This document shows, piece by piece, positions 12,216 through 23,822 of a stretch of DNA of 64,000 bases (position 1 is its first letter; each line of letters starts with the position of its first letter). The stretch comes from Calocera cornea HHB12733 (lineage: Eukaryota > Basidiomycota > Dacrymycetes > Dacrymycetales > Dacrymycetaceae), in assembly GCA_001632435.1 (NCBI GenBank), contig KV423935.1:186001-250000 (forward strand), read 5' to 3'. The notes beneath the pieces are model-generated. The model was not told the DNA's origin. It did not search any database and saw only the letters and a list, made by a program, of their open reading frames with translations. A program made the translations under genes and the position numbers.

Positions 12216-14909
12216 ATGCCCTCCGTAGCCAACAATGCAGGCCCATCTAGCACCCCTGCTGCACAGCGACAAGGCAAGGGAAAGGGAAAGGGGAAGGAGA
12301 AAGGGCAGGACGCAGAGAAGCGGCAGAAGATGCTGCACGCCAAGCACCGTCGCAGGCACGCCGAGGACCGCGCTTTCGCCGCCCTCGAGCAAGCCGTCGC
12401 AGACTTTGTACGCCCCGTCCCATCCCCCACTCTACTCTGGCGACAGCGCCCGGCTGACCGTGCACAGGACCCGGAGAAAGCAGAGACGTTCGCCGACTTC
12501 CCCCTGTCCGCGCCCACCCAGCGCGGGCTCAAGCAGGCCTCCTACACCCGCCCGACGGACATCCAGGCCCGCACCCTGGCCCACACCCTGCGGGGCGGGG
12601 ACGTGCTGGGCGCCGCGCGCACGGGCTCGGGAAAAACCCTCGCCTTCCTCCTCCCCGTGCTCGAGCTGCTCTGGCGCCGCCGCTGGGGCCCGCAGGACGG
12701 CCTCGGCGCCCTCGTCATCTCGCCCACGCGGGAGCTGGCCATGCAGATATTCGACGTGCTGCGCAGTGTGGGCCAGTACCACTCCTTCTCGGCCGGCCTG
12801 GTGATCGGCGGGAAGAACGTCAAGGACGAGCAGGACAGGCTCGGGAGGATGAACATCCTCGTCGCGACGCCCGGCAGGCTCCTGCAGCATATGGACCAGA
12901 CGGCGGGCTTTGATGCCGACCACCTGCAGGTGCTTGGTGTGCCCGCGTCCCCTCACCTCTGCCTGAACAACATGCTCATGTCTCCGTAGTACTCGACGAA
13001 GCCGACCGGATCCTCGACATGGGCTTCTCGCGCACGCTGAACGCGCTGCTCGCGCACCTCCCCAAGTCCCGCCAGTCCCTCCTCTTCAGCGCAACGCAGA
13101 CCCAATCAGTAAAAGACCTCGCCCGGCTCAGCCTCAAAGACCCGCAGTACATCGCCGTGCGCGAGGCGGGGCACGAGGGCGCGACGCCGAGGAGCCTGGA
13201 GCAGCATTATCTGGTGTGCGAGCTCGATCGGAAGCTCGATGTCCTCTGGAGCTTTGTCAAGGCGCATCTCAAGGCCAAGGTGCTCGTTTTCATGAGCAGT
13301 GGGAAGCAGGTGCGCCTCTCCGCCCTGGCTTCGTATCAAGACGTGACTAAGGATGCCGTATTATGCGCAGGTGCGCTTCGTCTACGAAGCGTTCCGCAAG
13401 CTGCAGCCGGGCATCCCGCTGCTGCACCTGCTAGGCAAGCAGAAGCTGACGAAGCGGCTGGACATCTTCCAGCGCTTCACGTCCACGACCCACGCCGTCC
13501 TCTTCGCGACGGACATCGCCGCGCGCGGGCTGGACTTCCCCGCTGTGGACTGGGTGGTGCAGCTCGACGCGCCCGAGGACGCGGAGACGTACATCCACCG
13601 CGTCGGCCGCACGGCGCGGTACGACGCTGCGGGGCGGGCGCTGCTCTTCCTGCTGCCCTCCGAGGAGCGCGGCATGCTCGCCGAGCTGGCGAAGAAGGAG
13701 GTCACGGTGGCGAAGATCAAGGTCCGGGAGAGCAAGACGCAGAGCGTGGCGCAGAGCCTGCAGAGCTTCTGCTTCCAGGACCCCGAGATCAAGTACCTCG
13801 GCCAGCGCGCCTTCGTCTCCTACCTGCGCTCGGTGCACCTGCACGCGAACAAGGACGTGTTCAGGCTCGCCGACCTGCCCATCAAGCGGTTCGCCAAGAG
13901 CTTGGGGCTCCCGGGCGCGCCGAGGATCCGGTTTGGGAAAGCGGGGGCGGAGGAGGCGAAAGGACGGAAGAATGCGAGTCGGGTGCTGGGGGTGGGCGAG
14001 GGGGGGAAGGGGGATGCGGATGCGGATGCGGATGAGGACGAGGACGGGGAGGATGTTGGCGATGCGAGTGGTGCGGATTCGGGGGAAGAGGACGACGCGG
14101 ACCTGGCCGACGCCAAAGCCGAGTTCGCGGCCGCCGCCGCCGCCGCGGTGGTCTCAGACGAGCCCGAGGCCGAGCGTGCCAAAGCCAAGCCCGCCGTGCG
14201 CACGAAATACGACCGGATGTTCGAGCGGAAGAACCAGAACATCCTCTCCTCGCACTACACCAAGCTGATCGCGCACGACGTGGACGGGGACCTGAACGAG
14301 GCCGAGGACTTTATCACGCTCAAGCGGGTTGATCATTCGCTCGATGACGGCGGGAGCGGGGAGGGAGCGCAGTACGAGCTCAGCAAGCGCAAGACCAGGA
14401 TCGGCCAGAGCCGGAAGGCGATGCTCAAGTACAAGCCTGCTGCGGGGACCAAGCTCGTGTTTGATGAGGAGGGCGAGGCGCACCCCGCGTTTGAGATTGC
14501 GGACGATGACGAGTTCCGCAGGGGAGATGTGCGGGCCGCGGGGCAGGAGTTTGCTACGAGGGAGAGGGAGCAGCTGAGGGTTGTGGATCGCGAGGATAAG
14601 GAGGTCGCGAGGGAGAAGAAGAAGGAGAAGAAGCGGAAGCGGAAGGAGCGGGAGCGGGAGATGCTGGATGGGGAGAAGGGCGCTGGCCCCGTCGTTGCTC
14701 TTGGGGAAGAGGGTGGCGACGACGACGGGTACGTGAGCCCCGACTTTGGGTTTATTGGGGATGAGGAGGAGGAGGGGGAGAGGGAGGCGCCGCCTGCGAA
14801 GAGGAGGAAGAAGGCGAGGCACAACGCGGAGGCGGAGGCGGAGGCGGAGGGCGGGGACCTGGCTGCGCAGGAGGCGCTCGCGCTGCAGCTGCTGCAGCAG
14901 GGCCTGTGA
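12216..14909 (+). CDS. DBP4: DEAD-box ATP-dependent RNA helicase, Dbp4/DDX10 type
   Basis: RNA helicase of the Dbp4 (Hca4)/DDX10 group, which releases U14 snoRNA and U3 during 18S rRNA maturation in the nucleolus. Exons 12216-12407, 12468-12936, 12990-13309 and 13371-14909 give 839 residues. Seen: Q motif ([17 protein letters not shown]), motif I ARTGSGKT, Ia PTREL, Ib [54 protein letters not shown] and [13 protein letters not shown]. The block [25 protein letters not shown], after motif VI, is characteristic of the Dbp4/Has1/Dbp7-like branch. The tail is acidic and then Lys/Arg-rich, as expected for a nucleolar helicase. The second intron removes 12937-12989 and restores motif II. Very confident. 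Confidence 0.95.
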
Positions 14910-15323
14910 ACTACAGTACTGTTGTCCGTTCTGGCTTCCAGTCTGCACGTTGCCACTGCCGTGTCCTCCCACTACTGTCCTTGCTATCGCGGTGCCATAG
15001 ATACCAAGCGCCGTCACCCCCCACGTCGTCTCCCGGTCGGCCCCGACGACCATGAGCGCCGTCGGGTGCCGCTGTCTCTCCTACTGTCACGGACGCACGG
15101 TAGGGAGCGCGAGTCTGGGATCACGCCAGACCGCCAGTGCGCCGCCGCGGGAGCGTACTGTACACTCTCGACACCCATTGGATTCATAACCGTAACGAAA
15201 GCACTGCGGTCCAAGCTCAAGCTCGAGGCTGCATTCCTACTCGCTTAGTACACAGCCCGTCCCCGCTCTATATATCACGAGAGTCCACCATCTCCACTCG
15301 CACTCGCACTCGCACTCGCGCGC
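14910..15323. other. Short intergenic region with hexanucleotide repeat
   Basis: Between two converging genes (DBP4 and NOX). Near 15296-15320 there is a CACTCG/CGCACT tandem repeat just outside the NOX stop. No gene is visible. Confidence 0.6.
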
Positions 15324-17316
15324 TCAGAAGTTCTCCTTGCCGTAGAAGAAACGCGTCCCGTCCGGGGTCGTGTACTTGTTAGCCATGACATGGAGGTCCT
15401 TGCCGATCATGGGCGGGCCGCAGAAGAAGACGCCGCAGTCTGTGTCCGGGTGTTTCTCGGTGATCTGCCGCAACGCGTGTCAGTCAGTCAGTCAGTCCGC
15501 GTTCCCACCGCACCACCGCACACCGAGGCAGAGGGGGAGAAGGGGAAGGGGAAGGGGAAGGGGACTCACGCCCTGGAAGACCCTGTCCCAGTTCGGCCTG
15601 CCGTAGTGGGTGGGGGCCCTGAGGGCGGTGATGGCGTCGCGCTCGGCGCCGACGTCATGTACGAGGATGTTGTTCATGTCGTCGTCCTTCATGCGTGCGG
15701 TGAGGTATATGTTGATCTCTATGCGGCCCTCTGTGTCCTGCTCCTCGATGGCGTGGAGCAAGTCGTGGAACCACTCTGCCATGCCAAAGTCGCGTATGAC
15801 CCAGACGAAGTAGACCTTGCTGAGGCGGGTGCGGCGCTCGCGCGAGAGCTTGTTCAGCCTGTACCAGACGCTCTTGAGGATGCTCGCAAAGGGCGTGACG
15901 CCGATGCCGCCCCCGACGAGGAGGGCGACCTCGAAGTTGAGAAAGTCCTCCGAGGCCGAGCCGAAGGGCCCGTCGATCATGACCCGCGGGAGGACGCGGT
16001 TCAGGGGCGGGTTCTGCGCGGTGCCGATGACGCGGGTGACGTCCGATTTCTCGCCGCTGGCCTCCTTCTTGTCAAAGTCGCAGCCGACGGCGGCGGCGAG
16101 CGCCTTTGTAAAGTCGCCGACGACGCGGATGTGCACGGAGATGTAGTCCTCCTCGGGGGCGGAGGTGAGGGTGAAGGGGTGCCACTGGAAGTGGCTGACC
16201 TCTGGGCAGTTGAGGAAGATGTACTGGCCGGCCCGGGTGCGCGTGCGCTCCTTCTTGATCTGGAGCTCGACGACGTTGCTCGGGTGCTGGACGACTTTGG
16301 AGATGTAGGTGACGTGGCGCGAGCGGACCTCGCGCAGGATGCGCTCGCTGACCCAGACGAGGCCGCCGGCGAGCCAGTACTTCCAGAAGGAGCCGATCTG
16401 GGTCCAGCTGCAGTAGGGCGGGCGGTCGGGCTGGATCATGCAGAACATGCCGTGGAGCTGCCAGAGGACGAAGAAGGGGACGAAGAGGTGGTGGGTGTAC
16501 CAGAAGCGCTCAAAGTGCGCCCGCCGGCGTTTCTCCGTCGCGAACACGACCATGATCACGAGGAAGAGGGTCATGAACCAGCCTGTGAGGCCCGGGCCGG
16601 TGGCGAAGTTGGCCAGGAGGAAGCCGACGACGCCCGTGTGGGTGTTTATCCCGAACCGGGCGAAATTGACCATGTGGGCGGCGATGTGCACGGCGGTGAA
16701 GAAGACGATGGACCAGGCGACGGCCTTGTGGAAGGTGATGTTCTTGTCGAAGGGGATGATGCTGTTGAGCGGGGTGCGGCGGAGGAGGGAGATGAAGTTG
16801 CGGCAGACGGGGAAGAGGATGAAGATGACGTCGACGTGCAGGACGAGCGCGGCGGAGCGGGCGATCGCTGCGTGCAGTGTTAGCGCTTGTCAACGGGAGA
16901 TGGAGACGGGAGGACGGACGGTAGGTGACGCCGAAGCTGGCGCGGGCGTTGGTGAGGTTGTCCTTGAGCTGGTAGTTGAAGAGGCCGAAGAGGAGGACGA
17001 CGAGGTGGAGGAGGAGGAAGACGGCGAAGAACATGCGCTTCCCGCCCTCGTTGACCATCCAGACCTTTATGCGGCCGACGATGCCCCAGGGGTGCTCGGC
17101 GGGGGTTGAGCCCCAGGAAAGGGAGCGCATGAGGGGCTGGATGCGCTCGCGCTCGACGCGGTGCTTCTCTGCGTGGGCCGGGAGCGGGGCCGGGGTGAGG
17201 GGCACGTTGTCCCCGAATGGGCGCGGGGGGAGAGTGAGGGACTGGGCGGGGGCGGGGAAGGGGTAGGGCTGGTCGGGAGCGTCCTGCGGGGGCGGTGAGC
17301 GGTCCTTGAAGTCCAT
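15324..17316 (-). CDS. NADPH oxidase (Nox), superoxide-generating ferric-reductase-like flavocytochrome
   Basis: Moves electrons from NADPH through FAD and two haems to oxygen, producing superoxide; fungal Nox enzymes drive development and hyphal signalling. Exons 17316-16920, 16867-15570 and 15464-15324 give 611 residues. Seen: six-helix ferric reductase domain with haem His candidates in FHKAVAW, HIAAHMVNF and WYTHHLFVPFF; FAD site WHPFTLTSAP; NADPH site VGGGIGVTPFASILK; and the invariant C-terminus GVFFCGPPMIGK ... GTRFFYGKENF. About 130 residues precede the first conserved helix, including a Pro-rich part. That extension is more like NoxB/Nox2 than NoxA, but I only lean that way. Upstream in-frame Mets at 17370 and 17448 are alternatives; Met 17316 was chosen because the stretch before it is low-complexity. 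No EF hands, so not NoxC. Confidence 0.92.
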
Positions 17317-17370
17317 GTCGGACGTGCGTGCGCGTGCGCGTGAGGCGAGGAGGAGCGTCTTTGTGGGCAT

Positions 17371-18128
17371 TATTGTCAGTGGTGCTCGTCCTGGTGCGGG
17401 TGTTGGAGGAGGGTGAGGATGAGGAGGGGCCGGCCAGCGGCTTGACAAGATGGAGGGAGAGAGGGAGGGCGAGGGCGAGGGAGAGGGAGGAGTGGACGGG
17501 GGGTCATGGCGTCGTCAGTAATAGTCGAATAGTCGAGCAGAGGTTGCCGTCGCTGCGCACACCGTTCCGCCCCCGGCACGCGACGGACAACAGAAGCAGT
17601 AGTTACCCGCACACACACCCCCGTCGCGACCCGCGTTGGGCGACGACAACCACAGCACAGCCACGCGTCCCTTCAATCTGGCAGCCGGAAAGCATCAGCA
17701 TCCCATGCGAGCCGAGCGCAGCGAAGCACGGAGGGTGCCCGCCGAGGGCTGTTTATATAGCCTGACTGACTGACTGACTGACGCCGTTGCTGCTGCTCTG
17801 ATGGGCTGCAGCAGGCCGTGTTGAGCCAGTAGCCAGTCCAGTCGTCGCCGTTCTCCGGTCCATCCAGAATCCGGAATTAGGATACACCCGTGCTCTAAAG
17901 TAAACACCGTCCATACTCGCATCGTGAGTCCGTATGTACACTGCCCGTCGAGTCCACCCCCAGCCCGGCGGAGCTCCCACCTGCAGCTGCGATCAGCCGG
18001 AAACAACGAGGGCCGAGCGGCGCACCCGCGAGTAGAGTAGAGTAGAGTAGAGCAGACTAGAGTGATGCAACTTACTGCAAGTTGCTGTATTGGGAAGAGA
18101 GTGAGGAGCGTACAGTACCCCGGAGGGC
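17371..18128. other. NOX upstream region with simple repeats
   Basis: About 760 bp upstream of the NOX start. It contains a (GACT)5 tetranucleotide run near 17761-17783 and an imperfect GTAGA pentanucleotide array near 18030-18060. No convincing gene is visible. The CT/GA-rich tracts are promoter-like. Confidence 0.55.
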
Positions 18129-18538
18129 TCAGCTCTCCCTCCCCTCCCCGCCCGTCGCCCCGGACTGGGACTCGGACTGGGACTGGGGACTCCCGGGCTC
18201 CCTCCGATCGCCCACAGCGACGTCCCGCGCATGCCCCGCATCCTCCCTCTCCCTCTCGTCCTGGACCCGGCCCTGGCCCTGGCCCTCGGCCCCGCCTCCC
18301 ACTTCCCCTTGCCCCTCCAGCGCAGCCCCCTCCGCCTCCTCATGAGCAGCCACAATACCCAGCTTCAGCTTCATACCCTCGCCCGCACCGGGCTGCTGCG
18401 CGCGCCCGCGCGCCCGCTCCGCCCGCAGCCGCAGCCGCTTCTCCTCCTCCTCCCACTGATCCTCGTCGAACCCCCTCTGCCCACAGGGCCCGGGGCAGCT
18501 GGCGCAGCACGCAGCGCAGCCCCGTGCGCCGAACGCGT
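18129..18538 (-). CDS. Orphan 3' exon of an unknown Cys-rich/charged protein (5' part probably in the gap)
   Basis: Tentative. On the minus strand a good acceptor (…GCGCACAG) opens a frame reading DAFGARGCAACCASCPGPCG followed by QRGFDEDQWEEEEKRLRLR and a Gln/Gly/Glu-rich tail to a stop at 18129. Six cysteines in 17 residues next to a charged helix look like protein rather than noise, and the frame is free of stops for about 135 codons, although GC-rich sequence favours long open frames. The upstream exon would lie in or beyond the 100-N gap at 18622-18721, so no start can be assigned. I do not recognise the family. It could also be a spurious frame. Confidence 0.33.
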
Positions 18539-18621
18539 CTGTGCGCATTGCGAGAGGGCGTCAGTGCTCGGTACTCGGTACCGGTACTGGTAGAGCATGG
18601 GAATGCCGGAAGACCCCCGCG

Positions 18622-18721
18622 NNNNNNNNNNNNNNNNNNNNNNNNNNNNNNNNNNNNNNNNNNNNNNNNNNNNNNNNNNNNNNNNNNNNNNNNNNNNNNN
18701 NNNNNNNNNNNNNNNNNNNNN
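18622..18721. other. Assembly gap (100 N)
   Basis: One hundred consecutive N. The round number suggests a scaffold gap of unknown true size. Minisatellite-like repeats directly on its right side suggest the assembly broke in a repeat. Confidence 0.99.
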
Positions 18722-18778
18722 GCTGCCACATGATCGGCTCCAATATCGACTCGCAGAAGACGTTCATCTTCGATTTCC

Positions 18779-18862
18779 GGCCTTCTACCTTCTACCTTCT
18801 GCCTTCTGCCTTCTTCCTTCTTCCTTCTTCCTTCTGCGTTGTGAGTTGTGAGTTGTGAGTTC
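18779..18862. repeat. Minisatellite of 7-nt units (CCTTCTN)n followed by (GTTGTGA)3
   Basis: From about 18779 the sequence reads CCTTCTA, CCTTCTA, CCTTCTG, CCTTCTG, then CCTTCTT units, and changes at about 18838 to three units of GTTGTGA. Both arrays have a 7-nt period. They lie about 60 nt right of the assembly gap. Confidence 0.9.
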
Positions 18863-19320
18863 GTGGCAGGCTCGGCCCGCGTTCGCGTAGTTCAGGTTCG
18901 TGCTGGGCCTCGCTGAGTACGGTTCAGTCAGTCTGAGAGTCAGGCTCAGACTCAGGCTCGGGCACGGGTTCCGATTGGATTGAAAGGCTGGCGAGAGCGA
19001 GACGAGATTTGAGAGCCGGAGATACTATGGTGGTGATCGTCCAAAAGGCCCGGGGGGGCGGGGGGGTGGGCGCGACATGGCTTGCGCCGGGAAGGCTGGG
19101 TTGGGGTTGGGGTTGGCGTCTCCGCGTTTCCCGGGAAAGGGCGCAGGGGCGGCCGACGTCATCGATCTCGGTCCCTACCATTGCGGGCTTGGTGTTCCCT
19201 GCAGGTCGTCGACCGCCAGATACTATACGGTGCTTTCGTAGCTCGATCTCATTGGCAGTATACTGGACACAACTTGTAACTAGAAGGAAAGGTAAAGTGA
19301 AATGCAAGGAAATCGGTGCT

Positions 19321-22300
19321 CTACTCCGCCGCGACCCGCCGGATCGTCCTCCTCTCCCGATCGCCGACGACGCGGACCTGCCCCTCCTGCTCGAGCGTCT
19401 TGACCACCTCTGCAAACTCGGCCGCGTCCACCTGCACGCTGCTCTGCTGCCCGAGCAGCTTGATCGCCTCCGTCCACCGCACCCCGCGCCCGCCCGGCGC
19501 ATCAAGCAGCCCAAGCACGGCCCGCTTCAGGTCGCCCTGCATGCGCCGCTGCTGCTGCCCCACCCCCGTGTTGATCAGCTCCATGTCGATCAGCCCCGTC
19601 CGCGGGTCCGTCGCGCTCGTCCGGATCGCCTCCTGCATAAGCCGGTTCGCCTCCTCCACGTCGGACACCTCCACCTGCTCCGAAAACCGCATCCGCGCGT
19701 GCGCCTCCGACAGCCGGATCATGCTCTCCAACTGACGCGTCGTCGCGGTGATCCGCCGCTCGCCGGACCGCGGGTCTTCGCCCAGCTTGCGCAGGTCGAC
19801 GTAGGCGCGGACGAGCGCTTCCGAGGCACCCGCCGTGATCTGCGGATGCAGCTTGGACCGTGCGTACGAGATGTATGCGGTCAACAGGTCCACGGGCTGC
19901 CACGCGTTGTTAGTCTACTGAAGGATTCACCGGCACTGGGACTTACGATGACGTCCACACCGCCAGTCTCGGGTGCATCCTCAAGGTACAACCCGACCAG
20001 ATGCTTCGCGAGGCGGCGGTCCGCAACCTCGTCGACCTTGTCCAGCACAAGGTACAGAAGGTCGAAACGGGACAGCAACGTAGGCGGGAGGTCGATGTTT
20101 TTCGTGATCGGCCACATGACATTATAGCGGGAGCCGACTGGGTTGGCCGCCGCCAGGATCGAAGTGCGAGCGTTCAGGGTGGTGATGATGCCCGCCTTGG
20201 CGATGGAGACGGTTTGTTGTTCCTATATATGCACTCAGCTTCGCGTTCGAACATGACAATGGACAACCCACCATAACTTCATGCAGCACACTCCGCGTCG
20301 AGTCCGACATCTTGTCAAACTCGTCAATGCAGCATACGCCGCCGTCACTCAGCACCAGTGCGCCGGACTCGAGCACGAGCTGCTTCGAGTCGGGGTCGCG
20401 GGTCACGTACGCGGTCAGACCGACGGCGGAGGAGCCCTTGCCCGACGTGTACACGCCGCGAGGGGCAATCTTGTGCACGTACTGTCCCTCTCGTCAGCGA
20501 CGATAACCTCTGTGGCAGAAGCTTGCTTACATGCAGAATCTGACTCTTACTCGTGCCGGGATCACCAACAAGGAGGACGTTGATATCCCCCCTGTACCGG
20601 GGCCCGCCGCCCCCACCACCGCGGGCGATGCTCTTGTTCGTGCCGCCAAACAGCTGGAGCAAGATCCCCTTCTTGACGTCGTCCATCTCCCAGATACTGG
20701 GCGCCAAGCTCCGCGCGAGGATTTCGTAGATGTCCGGCCGCTGGGAAAGCTCGAGGATCCGCTGCTCCATCTCCGCCGTGCGCGAGAGGCCGTCCGTCCC
20801 CCCAGTGCCGGCCGCAGTGCCCGCAGCGTGCTCCGCCTCGTCTGCCTCTTCCCCGCCGACACCGATGGCGCCGGGTACCTTGCCCTCGCTCCGCGTGGAG
20901 GAGTCGAACCCAAGGCGCTGCGAGTTGGCCCGCTTCACGTGGACGATATCGAGGTAGGTCTTGAAGAGGGACTTGATCACGCGCTGCCGCGGATTCACGC
21001 GCACAGGGATGGAGCGGAAGATGCCCGTGACAGTGAGCCTGTCGCCGGGCTTGGCGAGGTCGACAAGCTCATCGTACACGCACAGAGAGACAGTGTGCGG
21101 CGTCTGGCCATCGGGGACCTTGTCCGGCGTCTCCTGCAGCCGGATGATCTGCCGATCAGCAAACTCGCTCCGGTTATGGATCAGGCTCATCGTGCCCAGG
21201 CTCTGGCACACATCGCGCGGGCACCGGTTGGGCTCCTCGATCCGCCCGCGATCGATCTCGACCTGGACGGTATGCGAGCAGGTGAGGCAGCGGAAGAAGG
21301 CTTGCTTCATGTCGGGGATGATGGGCGTTGCGCGGATGACGAGGCCTCTGATGGAGACGAGCTTGTCGGTGTCTGCGGCACGTCAGCGTGGAGCCAGCGA
21401 CAAATGAGAATTGCATACCGCTCGGGTTCAGCTCGCGCATGTTCACGGCGTCGATGCCGAACGGCCGGACCTTGTACACCTTGCCCTCGATGTCCCTGAT
21501 CTCCTCCTCTCCCATATCCCCCTCCATACCGTCCATCCCATTCTCTTTGTCGTCCGCAGCAAGGAAGATCATCGCGTCCTTGAGCGCCGTATCCATAACA
21601 GGGATGATCTCCTGCGGGTACTTGAGGAGCTGGCTGTGCAGCTTGCGCGTTGCTGGCCACGCAAGCAGATTCTCTGCGTCCAGGTTGAGGTTCGTCTGCC
21701 CCGTGAGGCGCATCTTGCGCAGATATGTCTGGTAGAGCGGTACCTCTCCGTCCTCCATCCTTGCCAGGGGCGGGTGGGCGATGCCCCGAGCCCCGTCGTG
21801 CGCGCGGCGGTACTTTGGCTTGAACTCGCGCAGGAACTCGGAGAACGTCTTCATAGCCTCCATGATGCTGACGTTCGTGCCCCACACGACGGAGGTCACG
21901 TCGTCAAACCCCGAGGAGGCAGTCTGTGCGTTGGACAGCTGCGGCTCGGGCCCGGCAGAGGAGGGCGGGAAGAGCTGGGAGGAGGGCTCCGCGCCCGGGG
22001 TGGTCGCATCGTTCGGGGCGGGCGTCGCGGGCACTCGGGTAGCGCGAGCGCGCGCTTGCGCCTGGGAGAGCAGATGCGGCGAGGAGACGGAGTGGATGTC
22101 GCCCCTCCTCGCGCGCCTGGGGGTGGGCGTCTGAGTGCCTTGCGCCGGACTGCCTTGCGCTGTCCCTGCCGAGCTGTATGTGCCCGCATCAGCACCGCTG
22201 CTACCTGACGATACACACGCCCGCTGCTAGAAAAGGACAAAACTCACGAAGGTGGGAAGAAAAGCGGCTCGGCGCTGCTCGTAGGCGCCTGCTGGCTGCC

Positions 22301-22585
22301 CCTCGGTGTGCGCCCACCCCCCGGGCTAGAACTAGGGAACGCGAGCGGGCTGCTCTGCCCGCCCGCGCCTGCGCCCAAGGGTGCGTTCTCCTTGCCCCCC
22401 AGGGCGCGTCTCGCGAGGAGCGACGCGGCGGGGGAGGAGCCAGGCCGCCCTGGGGTAGGAGTGCGTTTTGCGGGTGAGGAGGAGGGGAAGAAGAGGGGCT
22501 CTTCTTGCGCGTCTGAGGTTGGGGGAGGGGGGTCGACGGGCATGTCGGCCTCTGAGGAGGGGACGTAGTGCGGGCTGGAGGACAT
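19321..22585 (-). CDS. MCM4: DNA replication licensing factor MCM4
   Basis: Subunit of the MCM2-7 replicative helicase loaded at origins and activated in S phase. Start [11 protein letters not shown] at 22585; several introns; stop after [18 protein letters not shown]. Seen: a long Ser/Pro-rich N-tail (typical MCM4 DDK/CDK target region); zinc-ribbon segment [10 protein letters not shown] ... CPRDVC; the MCM4-diagnostic [15 protein letters not shown]; Walker [10 protein letters not shown]; Walker [10 protein letters not shown]; arginine finger [15 protein letters not shown]; and a C-terminal winged-helix. Junctions check in frame, for example [17 protein letters not shown] and [29 protein letters not shown]. 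Three ACGCGT boxes sit upstream, which fits G1/S control. A 20-40 residue Gly/Ala/Glu-rich linker lies between the N-terminal domain and the ATPase. Confidence 0.96.
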
Positions 22586-22696
22586 CTGCTGCGTGCGGGG
22601 TAGGTCAAACCGTCGCAGGGTGGGTGAGGGAGAGATGGTGGTGGTGACAGGACAAGAGGCAGAGAGCGCAATGAACGGGGAATCGGACGCGACGCG

Positions 22697-22796
22697 ACGC
22701 GTCCGACATGGCCTTGCGTTTGCACAGCCACAACGACTGGGGCGCGTGTGACACACGCGTTCCTTCCGCCCGTGGAAGCTTCTGCGTAGAACGCGT
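22697..22796. promoter_or_regulatory. Three MCB (ACGCGT) boxes upstream of MCM4
   Basis: ACGCGT occurs at 22697-22702, 22755-22760 and 22791-22796, that is 112 to 211 bp upstream of the MCM4 start on the minus strand. ACGCGT is the MluI cell-cycle box bound by MBF-type factors (Mbp1/Swi6, Res1/Cdc10) at fungal DNA-replication genes. The first box lies in a GACGC-rich run. Confidence 0.7.
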
Positions 22797-23072
22797 CGGG
22801 CGCGGGCGGATGATGGACAGCAGGTATAATTACTCAATTTCCCGCAATTACCTAGAGAAAACCAAAACGAGCGACAAGAGCGCGTGCCCACGCGGGGGAC
22901 GACAGCGACTAGCAGATAATAGAATTGGAGAGCTGAGCAAAACAAAGGTGAGGAACAGAACACCGCGAAGGGTCGTTGTACAGCAGCCGTGCATGGAGAA
23001 AGGGCCTGCTTTCTCGTGTGCGTGTGAGAGTCCTGGGTCGTTTTCCTTGACTGGGGCTGGGCTGCACGCGGG

Positions 23073-23822
23073 CTACAGTGCGAGCGCGAGGACGACGGCT
23101 GCGAGGAGGGCTGCTGCGGCCTGCGCGCCGCTGGAGGGGGCAGCGACGCGGGGGAAAGCGGCGCTCTTGGCTGCGCCCGTGTTGCTCGCGCCCTTCGCGC
23201 TGCTCGTGTTGCTGCCTGCGCCCGAGGCGGCAGGGGTGTTACTGGCCGCGTGGGAGGAGGACGGCGGCGCGGCGGAGGAGGTCGGCAGGGCCGCCGCGCC
23301 CGTCGCGCCGTTGATCTGGCTCTGGACGGTGGCGTTGAACGTGCCGGTCATCCCCGTCATGGTGAAGCGCGCGGAGAACTGCTCGTACGGGTACGTCGGC
23401 GTCGTCGGGTCGTGGTACGCCGCGGAGGTGAAGCGGATGAAGTAGGCGCTGCTGTCCGGGCCGATGGTCGGGTCGACGGTGAACTGGATCGACGCGGTGG
23501 TGGCGACGTTGACGCTGCCGATGATCATCTGGAGGAGTGTCTGCTGCTGGCTGTTGCCCTGCGTGCGTGCGGAACGAAGCGGGATGAGCGATTACTTCTC
23601 TGCTACGACAACACCGCATATACGCACGGTGTAGATGCCCACGCTGGCCGTGCCGATCGTGGCGAGGAGGGGCGCCTGGCCATCGTCCTCCCAGGAGATG
23701 ACGGCCGTCTGCCCGCCGGTGAACGTCGTCCCCGAGACGGGGTTGGTGACGTAGATGGTGGCGAGCGCGCTGTGCGCGGCGAGGAGGAGGGCGAGGACGG
23801 GTGCGAGGCAGACGCTCTTCAT
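23073..23822 (-). CDS. GPI-anchored Ser/Thr-rich cell-surface protein, Kre9/Knh1-like domain
   Basis: Secreted, probably GPI-anchored wall or membrane protein. The N-terminus MKSVCLAPVLALLLAAHSALA is a signal peptide. It is followed by TIYVTNPVSGTTFTGGQTAVISW, the opening of the Ser-Thr-rich GPI-anchored/Kre9-Knh1 domain. After one intron (junction IYT|GNSQQQTLLQ) the domain continues to YEQFSARFTMTGMTGTFN. Next comes a Ser/Ala/Thr-rich stalk, and the chain ends in a hydrophobic tail (AAAALLAAVVLALAL), a GPI attachment pattern. Proteins with this domain are abundant in basidiomycetes. Kre9/Knh1 act in beta-1,6-glucan assembly, but a role here is not shown. Start and stop are clear. Confidence 0.85.

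Noticed and set aside
18062..18733. Plus-strand frames through the gap (Pro/Arg-rich)
   Set aside because: They run through the N block and are shadows of low-complexity GC-rich DNA; the minus-strand exon is the better candidate.
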